Shown one piece after another: positions 35,191 to 44,381 of a DNA stretch of 64,000 nucleotides (its first letter is position 1; the number at the start of each line of letters is the position of its first letter). A program made the position numbers and the translations under genes. The notes below the pieces were generated by a model. The model saw only the letters and a program-made list of their open reading frames with translations. It ran no database searches and was not told where the DNA came from. The stretch comes from Riemerella anatipestifer_E (GTDB lineage: Bacteria > Bacteroidota > Bacteroidia > Flavobacteriales > Weeksellaceae). Location: assembly GCF_009932355.1 (NCBI RefSeq), contig NZ_LEKU01000025.1, positions 39,578 through 103,577 on the forward strand, in the 5' to 3' direction.

Positions 35191-36090
35191 TTATTTTTTA
35201 TTGTGAAAACTCTTTAGGGTCTTTATTAAGCCTTCCTCAGCCGTATAGGGTAACTTTTCTATTCTCAAAGCCGATTTTATTTTTTGGTTGGAAACCACCA
35301 AATCTCCAGTCATTTTCCTTAACCTTTTGGTATCTAAAGGAATAGGAAAAACATCTCCCACCTTTGCTATTCCCTGAACCAAAAATTTGGGAAGACTCAC
35401 CTTCAAAGTTTTCCTGTTTGTTACTTTTTCAATTAGAGATATAATCTCCTTAGTTGAAACCGCCTCATCATCTGCGATGTGATAAATTCCACTTTCTAAG
35501 TTTTTACCATTTTCTATAATTTCTCTGATAAAAAAAGTAAAATTGTCAATCGAAATAAAAGAACGACGATTATTAAAAGAAGCTAACGGATAAGGAATCC
35601 CCTTACTTATTAGTTTATACAAAAGTCCTAAATTCCCTTTATCCCCCTGCCCATGAATCATTGGTGGGCGAAGAATAATTAGCTTTTTATTTGGTGGCAA
35701 TTGCTGTTCCAGAAGCCACTCTTCTCCTGCTCTTTTTGATTTTCCATACCAAGAACAAGGATTGCAGAAATCGGCTTCTATCAAAGGCTTATTCGATTCA
35801 AACTCTTCTATTGCAGCAATACTGCTAACATGAATCATCATTTCCGCATCAGAGCTCAAAAAAACATTGAATACTCCCTTAACCAATTCTAAATTAGCAA
35901 AATAAAAATCTTTTTCAGTCGCCTCGCCTTTATGATCGTGAGCCTTACCAACTAAATTTATTACTATACCTGCATCGGACATACATTGTTTCCAATCCTT
36001 ATCTCTCAAAGAAATACCTTTTGAATTTGAGAAATTTCTAAGAAGATTTTGACCAATGAAACCAGACGAACCTAAGATTGAAATATTCAT
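35191..36090 (-). CDS. NAD-dependent epimerase/dehydratase, WbpV-like
   Basis: An extended-SDR protein of 299 residues with LGSSGFIGQNLL near residues 5-16, NLVGKAHDHKGE, HVSSIAAIEE and the catalytic SWYGKSKRAGE (Tyr, Lys). The pattern VGKAHDxxxE and the short C-terminal region resemble WbpV-type enzymes, which make UDP-D-QuiNAc from the 4-keto product of WbpM-like dehydratases. A WbpM-like enzyme is encoded at 50620-52545. The exact reaction is inference. It is 5 bp from the PglC-like gene. Confidence 0.8.
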   Translation of the reverse strand: MNISILGSSGFIGQNLLRNFSNSKGISLRDKDWKQCMSDAGIVINLVGKAHDHKGEATEKDFYFANLELVKGVFNVFLSSDAEMMIHVSSIAAIEEFESNKPLIEADFCNPCSWYGKSKRAGEEWLLEQQLPPNKKLIILRPPMIHGQGDKGNLGLLYKLISKGIPYPLASFNNRRSFISIDNFTFFIREIIENGKNLESGIYHIADDEAVSTKEIISLIEKVTNRKTLKVSLPKFLVQGIAKVGDVFPIPLDTKRLRKMTGDLVVSNQKIKSALRIEKLPYTAEEGLIKTLKSFHNKK

Positions 36091-36101
36091 TTTTTCAACT
36101 T

Positions 36102-37142
36102 TTATATTCGTGAATTAATTTTTACCTCTTCCCAATACTGATGACTTACCTTCCCAAATAACTCTTCTATAAATCCCTTCAATGACATCGCTTCAAGAAG
36201 CGGAACCTCAAGTGGGATAAAGCCGGTCTCAAAAAAATTAACATTCAGCTCCACCTTTTCCCTATCTAACACGAAAATATTTTGTGTTTTAAAAAAAGGA
36301 TATTTTTCAACTTCTTTATTGGTTGTCATCAACTTTCTCCCTGCCCCCAAACATTCAAACGTCCGCATTGTCAACCCTTTTTGTCCCATATGATTGATAT
36401 CCAAAATCACTTTAGTCCTCCTATAAATATCAATAATTTCATCATGAGAAAGACTATTAAACGAAATTTTTTTGAGGTCAAACTGTTTGAAATTTCTATT
36501 GAATATCTTATTCAATTTAAAAAGCAATTTACTTGGAGAATAATAAAATGCATACGTTTTAAAATTCTTTTTTTCACACCAACTTCTTACTTTTTCCGTT
36601 ACGCCATAACGATCGGAATGCGCTGTTCCTATAAAGGATAATTCATTTTGAAAGTTTGTTGCCTCATCATTTAATTTCTCGTAATCCTGAACATAAAATA
36701 AAGGTCTAAAATCTATTTCATACTGATTAGCATCATAAGGATCAAACGTGTAGGTTTTGTCGAACAGTTTAATTATCTCCAAACCGTTTTTATTATTTTT
36801 AAAAGAATCCCAGGTAAAAAAGATTAACTTTATATTCGGATTATTCTTTCTTAAAAAATCTATAAAAAAACGAGGTGTAGCTTCCCCTTTTATGAGAAAA
36901 AAATAGTCGTATTTTTTAACTTTTATCTTTTCTATCAGTTCTTTGAAATATTTATTAATCACATTTGAAATAAAATCTTTATTGATTCTTAACATGGCCT
37001 TTGTAAAAAAGGTATTTGATGGTCTCTCATCAAACCAGTCTACTTCCGCCCCCAAATCAATCATCTGTTGTTTAATCAATTTTTCGTAGTTGAAAAATTT
37101 CAAACAAATGAACAAGATTTTTTTATTTTCCAATGTTTTCAT
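36102..37142 (-). CDS. Glycosyltransferase, CgeB/DUF3880-like
   Basis: A 346-residue GT-B-like protein. KILFICLKFFNYEKL opens it, YDYFFLIKGEATP and LIFFTWDSFKNN follow in the N-terminal domain, and DINHMGQKGLTMRTFECLGA with KKLMTTN-like GRKLMTTNKEV form the C-terminal donor site. This layout is that of CgeB-like glycosyltransferases. The sugar and acceptor are unknown. It lies between two SDR genes and is markedly AT-rich, as are its neighbours up to 45638. Confidence 0.7.
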   Translation of the reverse strand: MKTLENKKILFICLKFFNYEKLIKQQMIDLGAEVDWFDERPSNTFFTKAMLRINKDFISNVINKYFKELIEKIKVKKYDYFFLIKGEATPRFFIDFLRKNNPNIKLIFFTWDSFKNNKNGLEIIKLFDKTYTFDPYDANQYEIDFRPLFYVQDYEKLNDEATNFQNELSFIGTAHSDRYGVTEKVRSWCEKKNFKTYAFYYSPSKLLFKLNKIFNRNFKQFDLKKISFNSLSHDEIIDIYRRTKVILDINHMGQKGLTMRTFECLGAGRKLMTTNKEVEKYPFFKTQNIFVLDREKVELNVNFFETGFIPLEVPLLEAMSLKGFIEELFGKVSHQYWEEVKINSRI

Positions 37143-37150
37143 AAAAACAA

Positions 37151-38284
37151 CTATTTATACAACCCTTTTTTCTTCATTTCTTCAATGGATTTCTGGTATC
37201 TATCCTCCTCTACCTCTTGTGTATTAACCCATTCTGTAAACTTTTTAAGTCCTTCCTCAAAAGATACCTTAGGCTCAAATCCAAGCAGTGTCTTTATTTT
37301 GGTCAAATCAGCATAGTTGTGACGAATATCTCCCAATCTGTAATTCCCCGAAACTCTAATAGGCACCTGTATTCCATAATTTTTAACCAGTTCGTTAGCA
37401 ACCGTCATTACATCAGTAGCTACGCCTGTGCCCACATTAAATACCTGATTATTGGATTCTTCTTTTTCTATTGCTAAAATAGTTGCCTCTACCACATCAT
37501 CTATAAATACAAAATCTCTACTTTCTTTACCATCTTCAAAAATATTGATTTCATTACCATTTTTAATTTGAGTAGAAAAGATAGACAAAATCCCCGTGTA
37601 AGGGTTTTTAAGGGACTGCCCCGGACCATAAACATTTTGATAACGCAAAGCCACTCCTTTTATCCCAATAGAAGGACAAACCGTCATGACCATTTGTTCT
37701 TGATTTTGTTTAGTGATTCCATAAACCGAAGACGGGTGAATTTTAGATTCTTCATCAGTCCCAACTAAAGTAAGTTCTGTAGAGTTTAAATATTTCACCT
37801 CAAAGTCCCCTTGATCCATGTATTCAGCACTTCTCTGTATAGGATAGACTTCACCTAACTCTTTGCTAATATATTTACCTTCCCCATAAATGGAACGAGA
37901 AGATGCGACAACCACCTTCTTCACACCATAGTTTCCGTTTACCAACAAATCTAACATTAGGGCTGTTCCATTAACATTCACATCTACATATTTTTGAACT
38001 TCATACATAGATTGCCCCGTACCTGTTTCCGCTGCATAATGCACAATGACATCCTGATCTTTCAGTACTTTTTCCCAATCGTCTTTGCTTGTTACTGTTC
38101 CTTTTATAAACTTTACTTTATCTTTGATACTTAGATAAAGTGGGGAAGTCTTTTCTGGATTTTCCCCGTGGATTTGAGGCGACAGACTATCCAGTACGGT
38201 AATATTATAGCCTTTTTCTATTAAACGCAACGCAAGGTTTGAGCCTATAAACCCTGCCCCTCCTGTGATTAGTATGTTTTTCAT
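37151..38284 (-). CDS. NAD-dependent epimerase resembling dTDP-L-rhamnose 4-epimerase
   Basis: An extended-SDR protein of 377 residues from the chosen start, MKNILITGGAGFIGSNLALR. VLDSLSPQIHG at about residues 33-43 is the marker I associate with dTDP-L-rhamnose 4-epimerases (Tll/WbiB type). IVHYAAETGTGQSMYE, ASSRSIYGEGKY and YGITKQNQEQM (Tyr, Lys) support the family. It would make dTDP-6-deoxy-L-talose from dTDP-L-rhamnose, consistent with rmlCBA nearby. It overlaps the upstream acetyltransferase by 4 bp (ATGA). The start four codons further up is less likely. Confidence 0.78.
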   Translation of the reverse strand: MKNILITGGAGFIGSNLALRLIEKGYNITVLDSLSPQIHGENPEKTSPLYLSIKDKVKFIKGTVTSKDDWEKVLKDQDVIVHYAAETGTGQSMYEVQKYVDVNVNGTALMLDLLVNGNYGVKKVVVASSRSIYGEGKYISKELGEVYPIQRSAEYMDQGDFEVKYLNSTELTLVGTDEESKIHPSSVYGITKQNQEQMVMTVCPSIGIKGVALRYQNVYGPGQSLKNPYTGILSIFSTQIKNGNEINIFEDGKESRDFVFIDDVVEATILAIEKEESNNQVFNVGTGVATDVMTVANELVKNYGIQVPIRVSGNYRLGDIRHNYADLTKIKTLLGFEPKVSFEEGLKKFTEWVNTQEVEEDRYQKSIEEMKKKGLYK

Positions 38285-38877
38285 ATTGTTTCCCATTTAT
38301 TATTGTCAAAATTAAATTTTTTTATCGGTTTTGCTGGTATTCCTACCGCAATAGTGTAAGCAGGAAGTGATTTTGAAACCACCGAATTTGCACCTACTAT
38401 TGTTCCCTTGCCAATAGTAACACCCGGTAATACTGATACGAATTCTCCCAACCAAACATTATCTTCTATCACGACAGGTTTAGAAAACAACGGTCTTTTA
38501 TCAGGCGGGAGGTCTGGGTGACTATCATTTTCATCTCCAGAATAACTCCCATGCGAACAATCGGATATGTAAATTTTACTCGCTAAAAGCACATTATTTC
38601 CAATCTGCACCTTTTCCATTGCGGTGATATGGACATAGTCGTTCATTTGAAAACCTTCCCCAATAAATAAGGTTTTATAATCTCCCTTGGGGTAAGCCTC
38701 CATCCGACATCCCACTCCAGTGGTAAATCCTCGCCCTATATCCATGAACCGCTTCCCTCGAATATCTATAGGAAAACGAATAATTCGAGCTTGTTGCCAC
38801 TTTAGTTTAGTTCTAAGCAGGTTTATAAACATAACCAAAGTTCCCCAAACCCCATATCTTCTTACTTTATTTATCAT
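38281..38877 (-). CDS. Left-handed beta-helix acetyltransferase (WcaF/NodL-like)
   Basis: A 198-residue hexapeptide-repeat acyltransferase that would O-acetylate a sugar of the capsule. The repeats occur in IGNNVLLASKIYISDCSHG and PVVIEDNVWLGEFVSVLPGV, then TIGKGTIVGANSVVSKSLP and AYTIAVGIPAKPIKKF. The catalytic His is probably that in DCSHGSY. Acceptor and position are unknown. It overlaps the GT4 gene upstream by 4 bp and the epimerase gene downstream by 4 bp. Confidence 0.87.
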   Translation of the reverse strand: MINKVRRYGVWGTLVMFINLLRTKLKWQQARIIRFPIDIRGKRFMDIGRGFTTGVGCRMEAYPKGDYKTLFIGEGFQMNDYVHITAMEKVQIGNNVLLASKIYISDCSHGSYSGDENDSHPDLPPDKRPLFSKPVVIEDNVWLGEFVSVLPGVTIGKGTIVGANSVVSKSLPAYTIAVGIPAKPIKKFNFDNNKWETI

Positions 38878-39965
38878 ACCTCAATGTTATATAACTCTTC
38901 ATAAAACGATATGTATTTTTCAAACGCATCATCCCAACTGAATCTTTCGGATTGCCTAAATCCTTTTTTAATCATCCCTTCCCTCAATTCTTCATCTTCA
39001 AGCCTACCTATACCATCCACTATCGATTCCACCGATATATCATCGTATAGTAGAGCCGCTTCTCCCGCAACCTCGGGTATGGAAGACTTATTAAATGCAA
39101 TAACTGGACAGCCTGTTTTCATTGCCTCGGCAACGGGAATGCCAAAACCCTCATAAGATGACGGATAAAGCAATGCAAATGCATTATTATAGAGATAATT
39201 CAGTTGCATATTATTTAATTTTGATAATTGCACACATCGATCTCCTAACACCTTCACCTTCTTTTTCTCCTCTTTCGTAAAGGGTTCTCCCACAACTACT
39301 AATTTATACCGATCCTGCACTAAAGCAACTGCCTCCAAAGCCAATTCAAAATTCTTATACGAAGTTCGATGACCAATATAAAGCAAATATTTTCTATTTT
39401 CTAACCCCTCAAATTTAACATCTTTAGAGGCAATAGTAAACGGTTCCACTATATGAAAAAAGTCATCACTTATCCCATTATAAATTACCCTAACCTTTTT
39501 CTCGTCAACCTCAGGAATAAAAGCCAATAAGTCTCTTTTGGTATTTTCCGAAATACACACAATTCCTTGAGAATTTTTTACCGCATATTTTTTCTGCCAT
39601 AAATTAACCCTCCTAGCCAAGCCTTTCCTGAATTTTTCGGTAGTAAAATCATGAATTGTTGTAACATTAATCGCATTAGGCGATTTGGAAATTCTAAAAT
39701 AACTAGAATGAAATATCGATTTCTCTAAAATTGGTTCTGTAAAATTCAAATAGCGTCTAATCTTCAAGGTTAGGAATTTCTCTATTTTTAAATTGATAAA
39801 TTCCAAATCCTTCCTTGCGATATTTTCATTGGGCTCCTTCTGATCATAGAAAATAGCCTCTCCTCCTTTCCATCGGTTTAATCTTTTGGATAACTCTGCC
39901 CAATATATTGAGCCTCCTCCTGATTTTTGCAATGAGTAAATGATATTATCGTATATTATTCTCAT
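38874..39965 (-). CDS. Glycosyltransferase family 4 (GT-B)
   Basis: A 363-residue GT-B enzyme. The donor-binding domain has YLLYIGHRTSYKNFELALEA, LYPSSYEGFGIPVAEAMKTG with the conserved EX7E motif, and CPVIAFNKSSIPEVAGEAAL. VRVIYNGISDDFF is also typical. Family 4 enzymes are retaining and use nucleotide sugars such as GDP-mannose or UDP-glucose. The donor here is not known. It overlaps the polymerase-like gene upstream by 20 bp and the acetyltransferase by 4 bp. Confidence 0.9.
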   Translation of the reverse strand: MRIIYDNIIYSLQKSGGGSIYWAELSKRLNRWKGGEAIFYDQKEPNENIARKDLEFINLKIEKFLTLKIRRYLNFTEPILEKSIFHSSYFRISKSPNAINVTTIHDFTTEKFRKGLARRVNLWQKKYAVKNSQGIVCISENTKRDLLAFIPEVDEKKVRVIYNGISDDFFHIVEPFTIASKDVKFEGLENRKYLLYIGHRTSYKNFELALEAVALVQDRYKLVVVGEPFTKEEKKKVKVLGDRCVQLSKLNNMQLNYLYNNAFALLYPSSYEGFGIPVAEAMKTGCPVIAFNKSSIPEVAGEAALLYDDISVESIVDGIGRLEDEELREGMIKKGFRQSERFSWDDAFEKYISFYEELYNIEV

Positions 39966-41121
39966 AAGTCTTACTCTTAAATTCTATTAGTAATCCACTT
40001 ATCACAGTTATCATGATTAGAAGCCAAAACTCTGTAGCCCTGCACACCGGTATCACTATAGTAGAAAGCACAAGAAACTGCACTATAAAAAAAAAGAGTA
40101 CTGCCCATTTTTTTCTAAGCACAACATTCCTTTGAAACCATCCCAACAAATACCCCAATACGAGTACCACCCCATGAGAAAACCAACCAAAATCCATATA
40201 CAAATAGCCGTAAAAATATTGAGGATTATCCCATACAGAAACAGTAGCTTTCGGAACATCTACCTCTATTCCCACAGCCTTACCTATGAAATAAACAGGC
40301 ATTAAAAAAGTATTCAACCCATAAGACCAATTATGAAAATGCTCTATAAGCAACTGATAATTAACCATTCCTAAATGAGCATATAACACCAAAAAATCTA
40401 ATATGGACATTTCATTCATTCTAAAATTTGTGATGAACCACAATGGAAATAACAAGACCATTCCCAAAACACACAAAACATAGATAAATTTTCTTGGAGC
40501 TTTATATGCCAAACATATCAAAACACTGAGTGCTCCCAATAAAGAAATTCTATCCAATGAAAAAAATACTTTTACAAAAACCCCCAATAAAGCAATCAAT
40601 AAAAGTGTCAGGATTTTTTTTCGGTCGTTATTTGTATATAAAAAAAGGGAGGCATTCACAAAAAGGACTGCTAAAGGCGAATAGTTGAATACTTTGATAA
40701 AACCTGGCAATCCTGAGGTGCCTACAATATTTCTAACGTCTCCTATTCGATGAGGTGATTCCAATATAATATTCAGGTATTCTTTCATCGGCAATACGAC
40801 CCAAACGCTGGCAATAGATGTAATTACTCCTAAAACCACCAACCCTAATGAAAACAGCATGTAATTTTTCGATATACAAGCTATCTCTGTTGTAGCCTGA
40901 GTCTTCAGTAGTTCTTTTTTATCAAAAAAAGAAAACAAGGCGTACCCCAGCACAAACATTCCCGTCATCAGTAAATGACTATATATGGCCTGATCCACGA
41001 CAACCCCTTCTCCTAAAGGTAAAACAGGCTCTATTGTTGCCAATGACACCATTAACAACTGAATGCTAATAAATACAAATAGTAAATAATATCTTTCTCT
41101 ATAGTTTAGAATATTTTTCAT
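39946..41121 (-). CDS. Polytopic membrane protein, Wzy-like oligosaccharide polymerase candidate (second)
   Basis: A 391-residue protein with about ten membrane segments, for example YYLLFVFISIQLLMVSLATI, MLFSLGLVVLGVITSIASVW and VLCVLGMVLLFPLWFI. A long loop precedes FYGYLYMDFGWFSHGVVLVL, a pattern (YxxxDFGxxG) that recurs in O-antigen polymerases. It may polymerise repeat units at the periplasmic face. A second candidate is encoded just upstream at 41151-42485. Sequence of Wzy proteins is poorly conserved, so the call rests on topology and context. Confidence 0.65.
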   Translation of the reverse strand: MKNILNYRERYYLLFVFISIQLLMVSLATIEPVLPLGEGVVVDQAIYSHLLMTGMFVLGYALFSFFDKKELLKTQATTEIACISKNYMLFSLGLVVLGVITSIASVWVVLPMKEYLNIILESPHRIGDVRNIVGTSGLPGFIKVFNYSPLAVLFVNASLFLYTNNDRKKILTLLLIALLGVFVKVFFSLDRISLLGALSVLICLAYKAPRKFIYVLCVLGMVLLFPLWFITNFRMNEMSILDFLVLYAHLGMVNYQLLIEHFHNWSYGLNTFLMPVYFIGKAVGIEVDVPKATVSVWDNPQYFYGYLYMDFGWFSHGVVLVLGYLLGWFQRNVVLRKKWAVLFFFIVQFLVLSTIVIPVCRATEFWLLIMITVISGLLIEFKSKTYENNIR

Positions 41122-41150
41122 CCTTTTATCCCCTCTCCCTTTAAAAACTG

Positions 41151-42485
41151 TCAGTTTTTCAAATAAAAAACATACTTCTTTAATCCGGGCAATACATATA
41201 TAAACAACGCTATAAACACAAATTGGTAAAAAAACGTACCCATTTCCCCTCTACAAAAATCAAGTATCATCGTAAAGAAAACAAAATTTAGAATCTGATT
41301 TCTTTTTTTTTGAATCCTTGCAATAAAATATCCTATAATGAAATAACAAAAAAAAGGACCTAAAACACCAAAGTTTATAAAAAATTCCGAGACTGGAGTA
41401 TAAGCATACCCCATCTGCCCCCGGCGTCCGTATTTATCCACAACAAATTGGGCAGCTAGAGATCTTGGCTTATCTTCATATATTGCTCGTGGAATAAACA
41501 TGATAATGGGATATGTTATTATAGTTTCTCCGTATTTAAAATCGTAATTATCATTTCTAATATACTGAGAGACTTCCTCATTGAGAGTAAAAAAAGGATA
41601 AACAAACTCATTGCTGGTCATTGTACTCACCATAGCATCCGATTTAACATCATCACTCAATAATGATGCACGAATAGTTCCCAAATAGTTAAAAAAGGTA
41701 ATACCTAAAAGACTCAAGACGAGCCAAACGAAATTAAATTTAATCTTTTTATAATTTACGAAAAGCCACCCCATCCCCAATAGCATTGGCATAAAATCTC
41801 GTCTATTACCCGCTCCCAGTTGTAGTAAGACATAATATAAAAGCAGAAAAATTACAATCCCTCTATTCCTTATACTCAACTGCTGATGAAAATAAATAAA
41901 ATATAGAAAAATACCACTGATTAACAAACCTATTACAACATCTGCCTGAGAAACATTATCAAAAAGCTCATATCTACTCTTTTGTAATCCTGAAATATTA
42001 AAGAACATATTTACCGAATAAAAAAAGTAGCTCTTATATAGGATGAGAATAGTCAACAAAATAGTCAATAAATTATTATATCCCCTTCTTTTGCTGCTTC
42101 TTAAAAGTTGTTCACTATGAAGAACATATGTTGGCGTTTTAGGACTTCTAATACTCCATCCTAATAAATACGATGGTACAGTAAGTGCATATATAATTGT
42201 AGATTTATAAACATCCAAATCTATACGACCCAACATTACCAACTGTATTATTGAGTTAAAGCATCCATATAAAACCAAGAATAATAAAAAGATAAGAGCG
42301 GTATCATTCAGATATAAGTCCTTCATCTTTTTTTTCATCAAGAAAAAACCTAAAAATAAGGAATATATGAATGCTCCGACTAGTAGAGGGTCATTCTTAT
42401 ATACATAAAGTAGAGCATATAGTACTATCAACAATACACATTGAATGATACTAACGAAATATATTTTTTTTATTTGCCTACCCAT
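41151..42485 (-). CDS. Polytopic membrane protein, Wzy-like oligosaccharide repeat unit polymerase candidate (first)
   Basis: A 444-residue protein with 10-12 predicted membrane segments. Features that fit oligosaccharide repeat unit polymerases are the long periplasmic loop with YGETIITYPIIMFIPRAIYE and KPRSLAAQFVVDKYG, followed by SEFFINFGVLGPFFCYFIIG. It would link lipid-borne repeat units into a chain. It lies between the GT2 gene and the other polymerase-like gene. It is the better match of the two to the family. Confidence 0.75.
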   Translation of the reverse strand: MGRQIKKIYFVSIIQCVLLIVLYALLYVYKNDPLLVGAFIYSLFLGFFLMKKKMKDLYLNDTALIFLLFLVLYGCFNSIIQLVMLGRIDLDVYKSTIIYALTVPSYLLGWSIRSPKTPTYVLHSEQLLRSSKRRGYNNLLTILLTILILYKSYFFYSVNMFFNISGLQKSRYELFDNVSQADVVIGLLISGIFLYFIYFHQQLSIRNRGIVIFLLLYYVLLQLGAGNRRDFMPMLLGMGWLFVNYKKIKFNFVWLVLSLLGITFFNYLGTIRASLLSDDVKSDAMVSTMTSNEFVYPFFTLNEEVSQYIRNDNYDFKYGETIITYPIIMFIPRAIYEDKPRSLAAQFVVDKYGRRGQMGYAYTPVSEFFINFGVLGPFFCYFIIGYFIARIQKKRNQILNFVFFTMILDFCRGEMGTFFYQFVFIALFIYVLPGLKKYVFYLKN

Positions 42486-42486
42486 G

Positions 42487-43350
42487 TTACCCTCTTTTTC
42501 TTTCTAAAAAAGTTTTCCCTACCATCAAGCCCAAAGCTTCCGTTTTGTAATAAACAGACACCCCTTTATCCCTAAAGAAATATAAGAACGAAGCCACAAT
42601 CGTCATCCCCAATCTTTTATAATAACGTCCGTAAAACTTATGTTTCATACATAGATAGGCAGTGCCGCAACTATAAGAAAATACCCTTTTTAAAGAAGCT
42701 TCATCTCCCTTAGATAAAATAACTTGAGGATGATAAAATTTTATCTCAGGACTATAAACTGCGATGGTAGCACTCTGAGTAAGGATTCGGTATAACCAAT
42801 CATATCCTTCTTCAGCCCCAAAAAAGGTTCCTGCTCCCATATTTTCATCAAAAACAAATTCCTGAAAAACAGTTTTTTTACATACCACCGTAGCTTCAAC
42901 AAATCCCCCCAGCATATTTTGAGGATTAAGCTGATATTGTTGTTTTTGAAAATTCAAAACACTATCTTTTTCCTTTTCATCTACACACTTTCCAAAAACC
43001 ATATCACCTCCGCTCTTCTCCAATACATCAAACGCCTTGTCGTAAGTGTCCGGAAAAATTTTACAATCGTCATCCGGAAAACTAATAAACGTTCCTCTGG
43101 CAATAGATACTCCATAGTTTTTTGCCTTTGATAACCCCTTAAAATTAACCCGATGATGTCTAATCAACAATCTATCACTATACTTATTAATAACTGTTGA
43201 TAGAATATCTTGTTGATTCTGATCCACTATAATAATTTCAAAGTCAGAAAATTTAGAATTCAATAAGGATTCTAACAATTCATCTAATTCTTTGCATCTC
43301 CCTATAGTAGGAATAATTACTGATAGTTTTATATGTTCTGCCACAACCAC
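42487..43350 (-). CDS. Glycosyltransferase family 2
   Basis: A 287-residue GT-A enzyme. LSVIIPTIGRCKELDELLES opens the nucleotide-binding domain, with VDQNQQD, GLSKAKNYGVSIARG and ISFPDDDCKIFPDT carrying the DxD-type metal site. The C-terminal part with FFGAEEGYDWLYRIL contains a probable catalytic acidic cluster. The start at 43350 gives seven residues before the first strand and overlaps the upstream GT2 gene by 22 bp. Donor and acceptor are unknown. Confidence 0.87.
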   Translation of the reverse strand: MVVAEHIKLSVIIPTIGRCKELDELLESLLNSKFSDFEIIIVDQNQQDILSTVINKYSDRLLIRHHRVNFKGLSKAKNYGVSIARGTFISFPDDDCKIFPDTYDKAFDVLEKSGGDMVFGKCVDEKEKDSVLNFQKQQYQLNPQNMLGGFVEATVVCKKTVFQEFVFDENMGAGTFFGAEEGYDWLYRILTQSATIAVYSPEIKFYHPQVILSKGDEASLKRVFSYSCGTAYLCMKHKFYGRYYKRLGMTIVASFLYFFRDKGVSVYYKTEALGLMVGKTFLERKRG

Positions 43351-44378
43351 TTAAAATTTTTGACCGTAAAAAGTTTTTTACTATTACTAACCACATCATT
43401 CATGATAACAGGAAGTATTTTTAAGAGGGCTTTCTGTCGAAAAGCATCCCTGAATATACAAAAATAAGTGTACGTTAAATACTGCCCATAATAATACTCT
43501 ATTTCTTTTTTTTCTCTATCTGCTACTTTATATTTATCCAAAAAACTATCTTTCAAAAATTTTATCTGCTTTAAACTTTTAGATAAGGCCTCTCTAGAGA
43601 TAATTGAGTAGTCTATCATTCTTTTTCCTAGTTTCCAAAAATCAAAGCTTTCAGCATCAATTCTTAGTATATTATGAATATATTCGCGTGCAATCAGTAT
43701 ATGATATTCATTCATTACAACAAGATTATTATTGGTCAATCCATCCGTGTTAATTCTATATCTATATAACTTCTTCGGCACATTATACGCCATAACAGAT
43801 TCGTCGGAAAAAAGATTAACAAACATATAATAATCTTCTGCTACAGCATATTTATCACTATATACCATTTTTTCGCCAATCCTACGCCTATTAAACAACG
43901 CCTGAGAAGGTAATGGAGAATTAAACATTGTGACAAATTTTAAACTATCCGAATGAGAGGGTAAGCTCAACCCTTTATGCTTAACAAAATCCCCCTTCTC
44001 ATCTATTACCGAATATTCCGTTGACACAATATCACAATCAAACTTCAACATAGCCTCATACATCTTCTCAATTCTATTGCACTCAAAAACATCATCAGAA
44101 TCCATTCGCAAAATATAATCGGAAGTAGAAAGATCTATTAACTTATTAAGTGTTCGGACTACACCCAAGTTATGTTCATTCTGATAACACTTAATTCTAC
44201 TATCTTTTTCAGCAACTTTCTGTATCAGTTCATAGGTCTTATCCTTAGAAAAATCATCTAAGCATATGATATCTATATTAGAATAAGTTTGACTAATCAA
44301 AGACTCCAAAGTCCCCTCTATATACCTCTCCACGTTGTAACATGGAATTATGACTGTAATCTTCGGTTTTTTCTCCAT
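43329..44378 (-). CDS. Glycosyltransferase family 2
   Basis: A 349-residue GT-A enzyme beginning KPKITVIIPCYNVERYIEGT, with NIDIICLDDFSKDKTYELIQ and NLGVVRTLNKLIDLS, and the metal site in DYILRMDSDDVFECNR. These are the standard motifs of the family. The C-terminal 150 residues are helical and not diagnostic. It lies 3 bp after wzx and overlaps the next GT2 gene. Its specificity cannot be read from sequence. Confidence 0.9.
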   Translation of the reverse strand: MEKKPKITVIIPCYNVERYIEGTLESLISQTYSNIDIICLDDFSKDKTYELIQKVAEKDSRIKCYQNEHNLGVVRTLNKLIDLSTSDYILRMDSDDVFECNRIEKMYEAMLKFDCDIVSTEYSVIDEKGDFVKHKGLSLPSHSDSLKFVTMFNSPLPSQALFNRRRIGEKMVYSDKYAVAEDYYMFVNLFSDESVMAYNVPKKLYRYRINTDGLTNNNLVVMNEYHILIAREYIHNILRIDAESFDFWKLGKRMIDYSIISREALSKSLKQIKFLKDSFLDKYKVADREKKEIEYYYGQYLTYTYFCIFRDAFRQKALLKILPVIMNDVVSNSKKLFTVKNFKWLWQNI

Positions 44379-44381
44379 AAC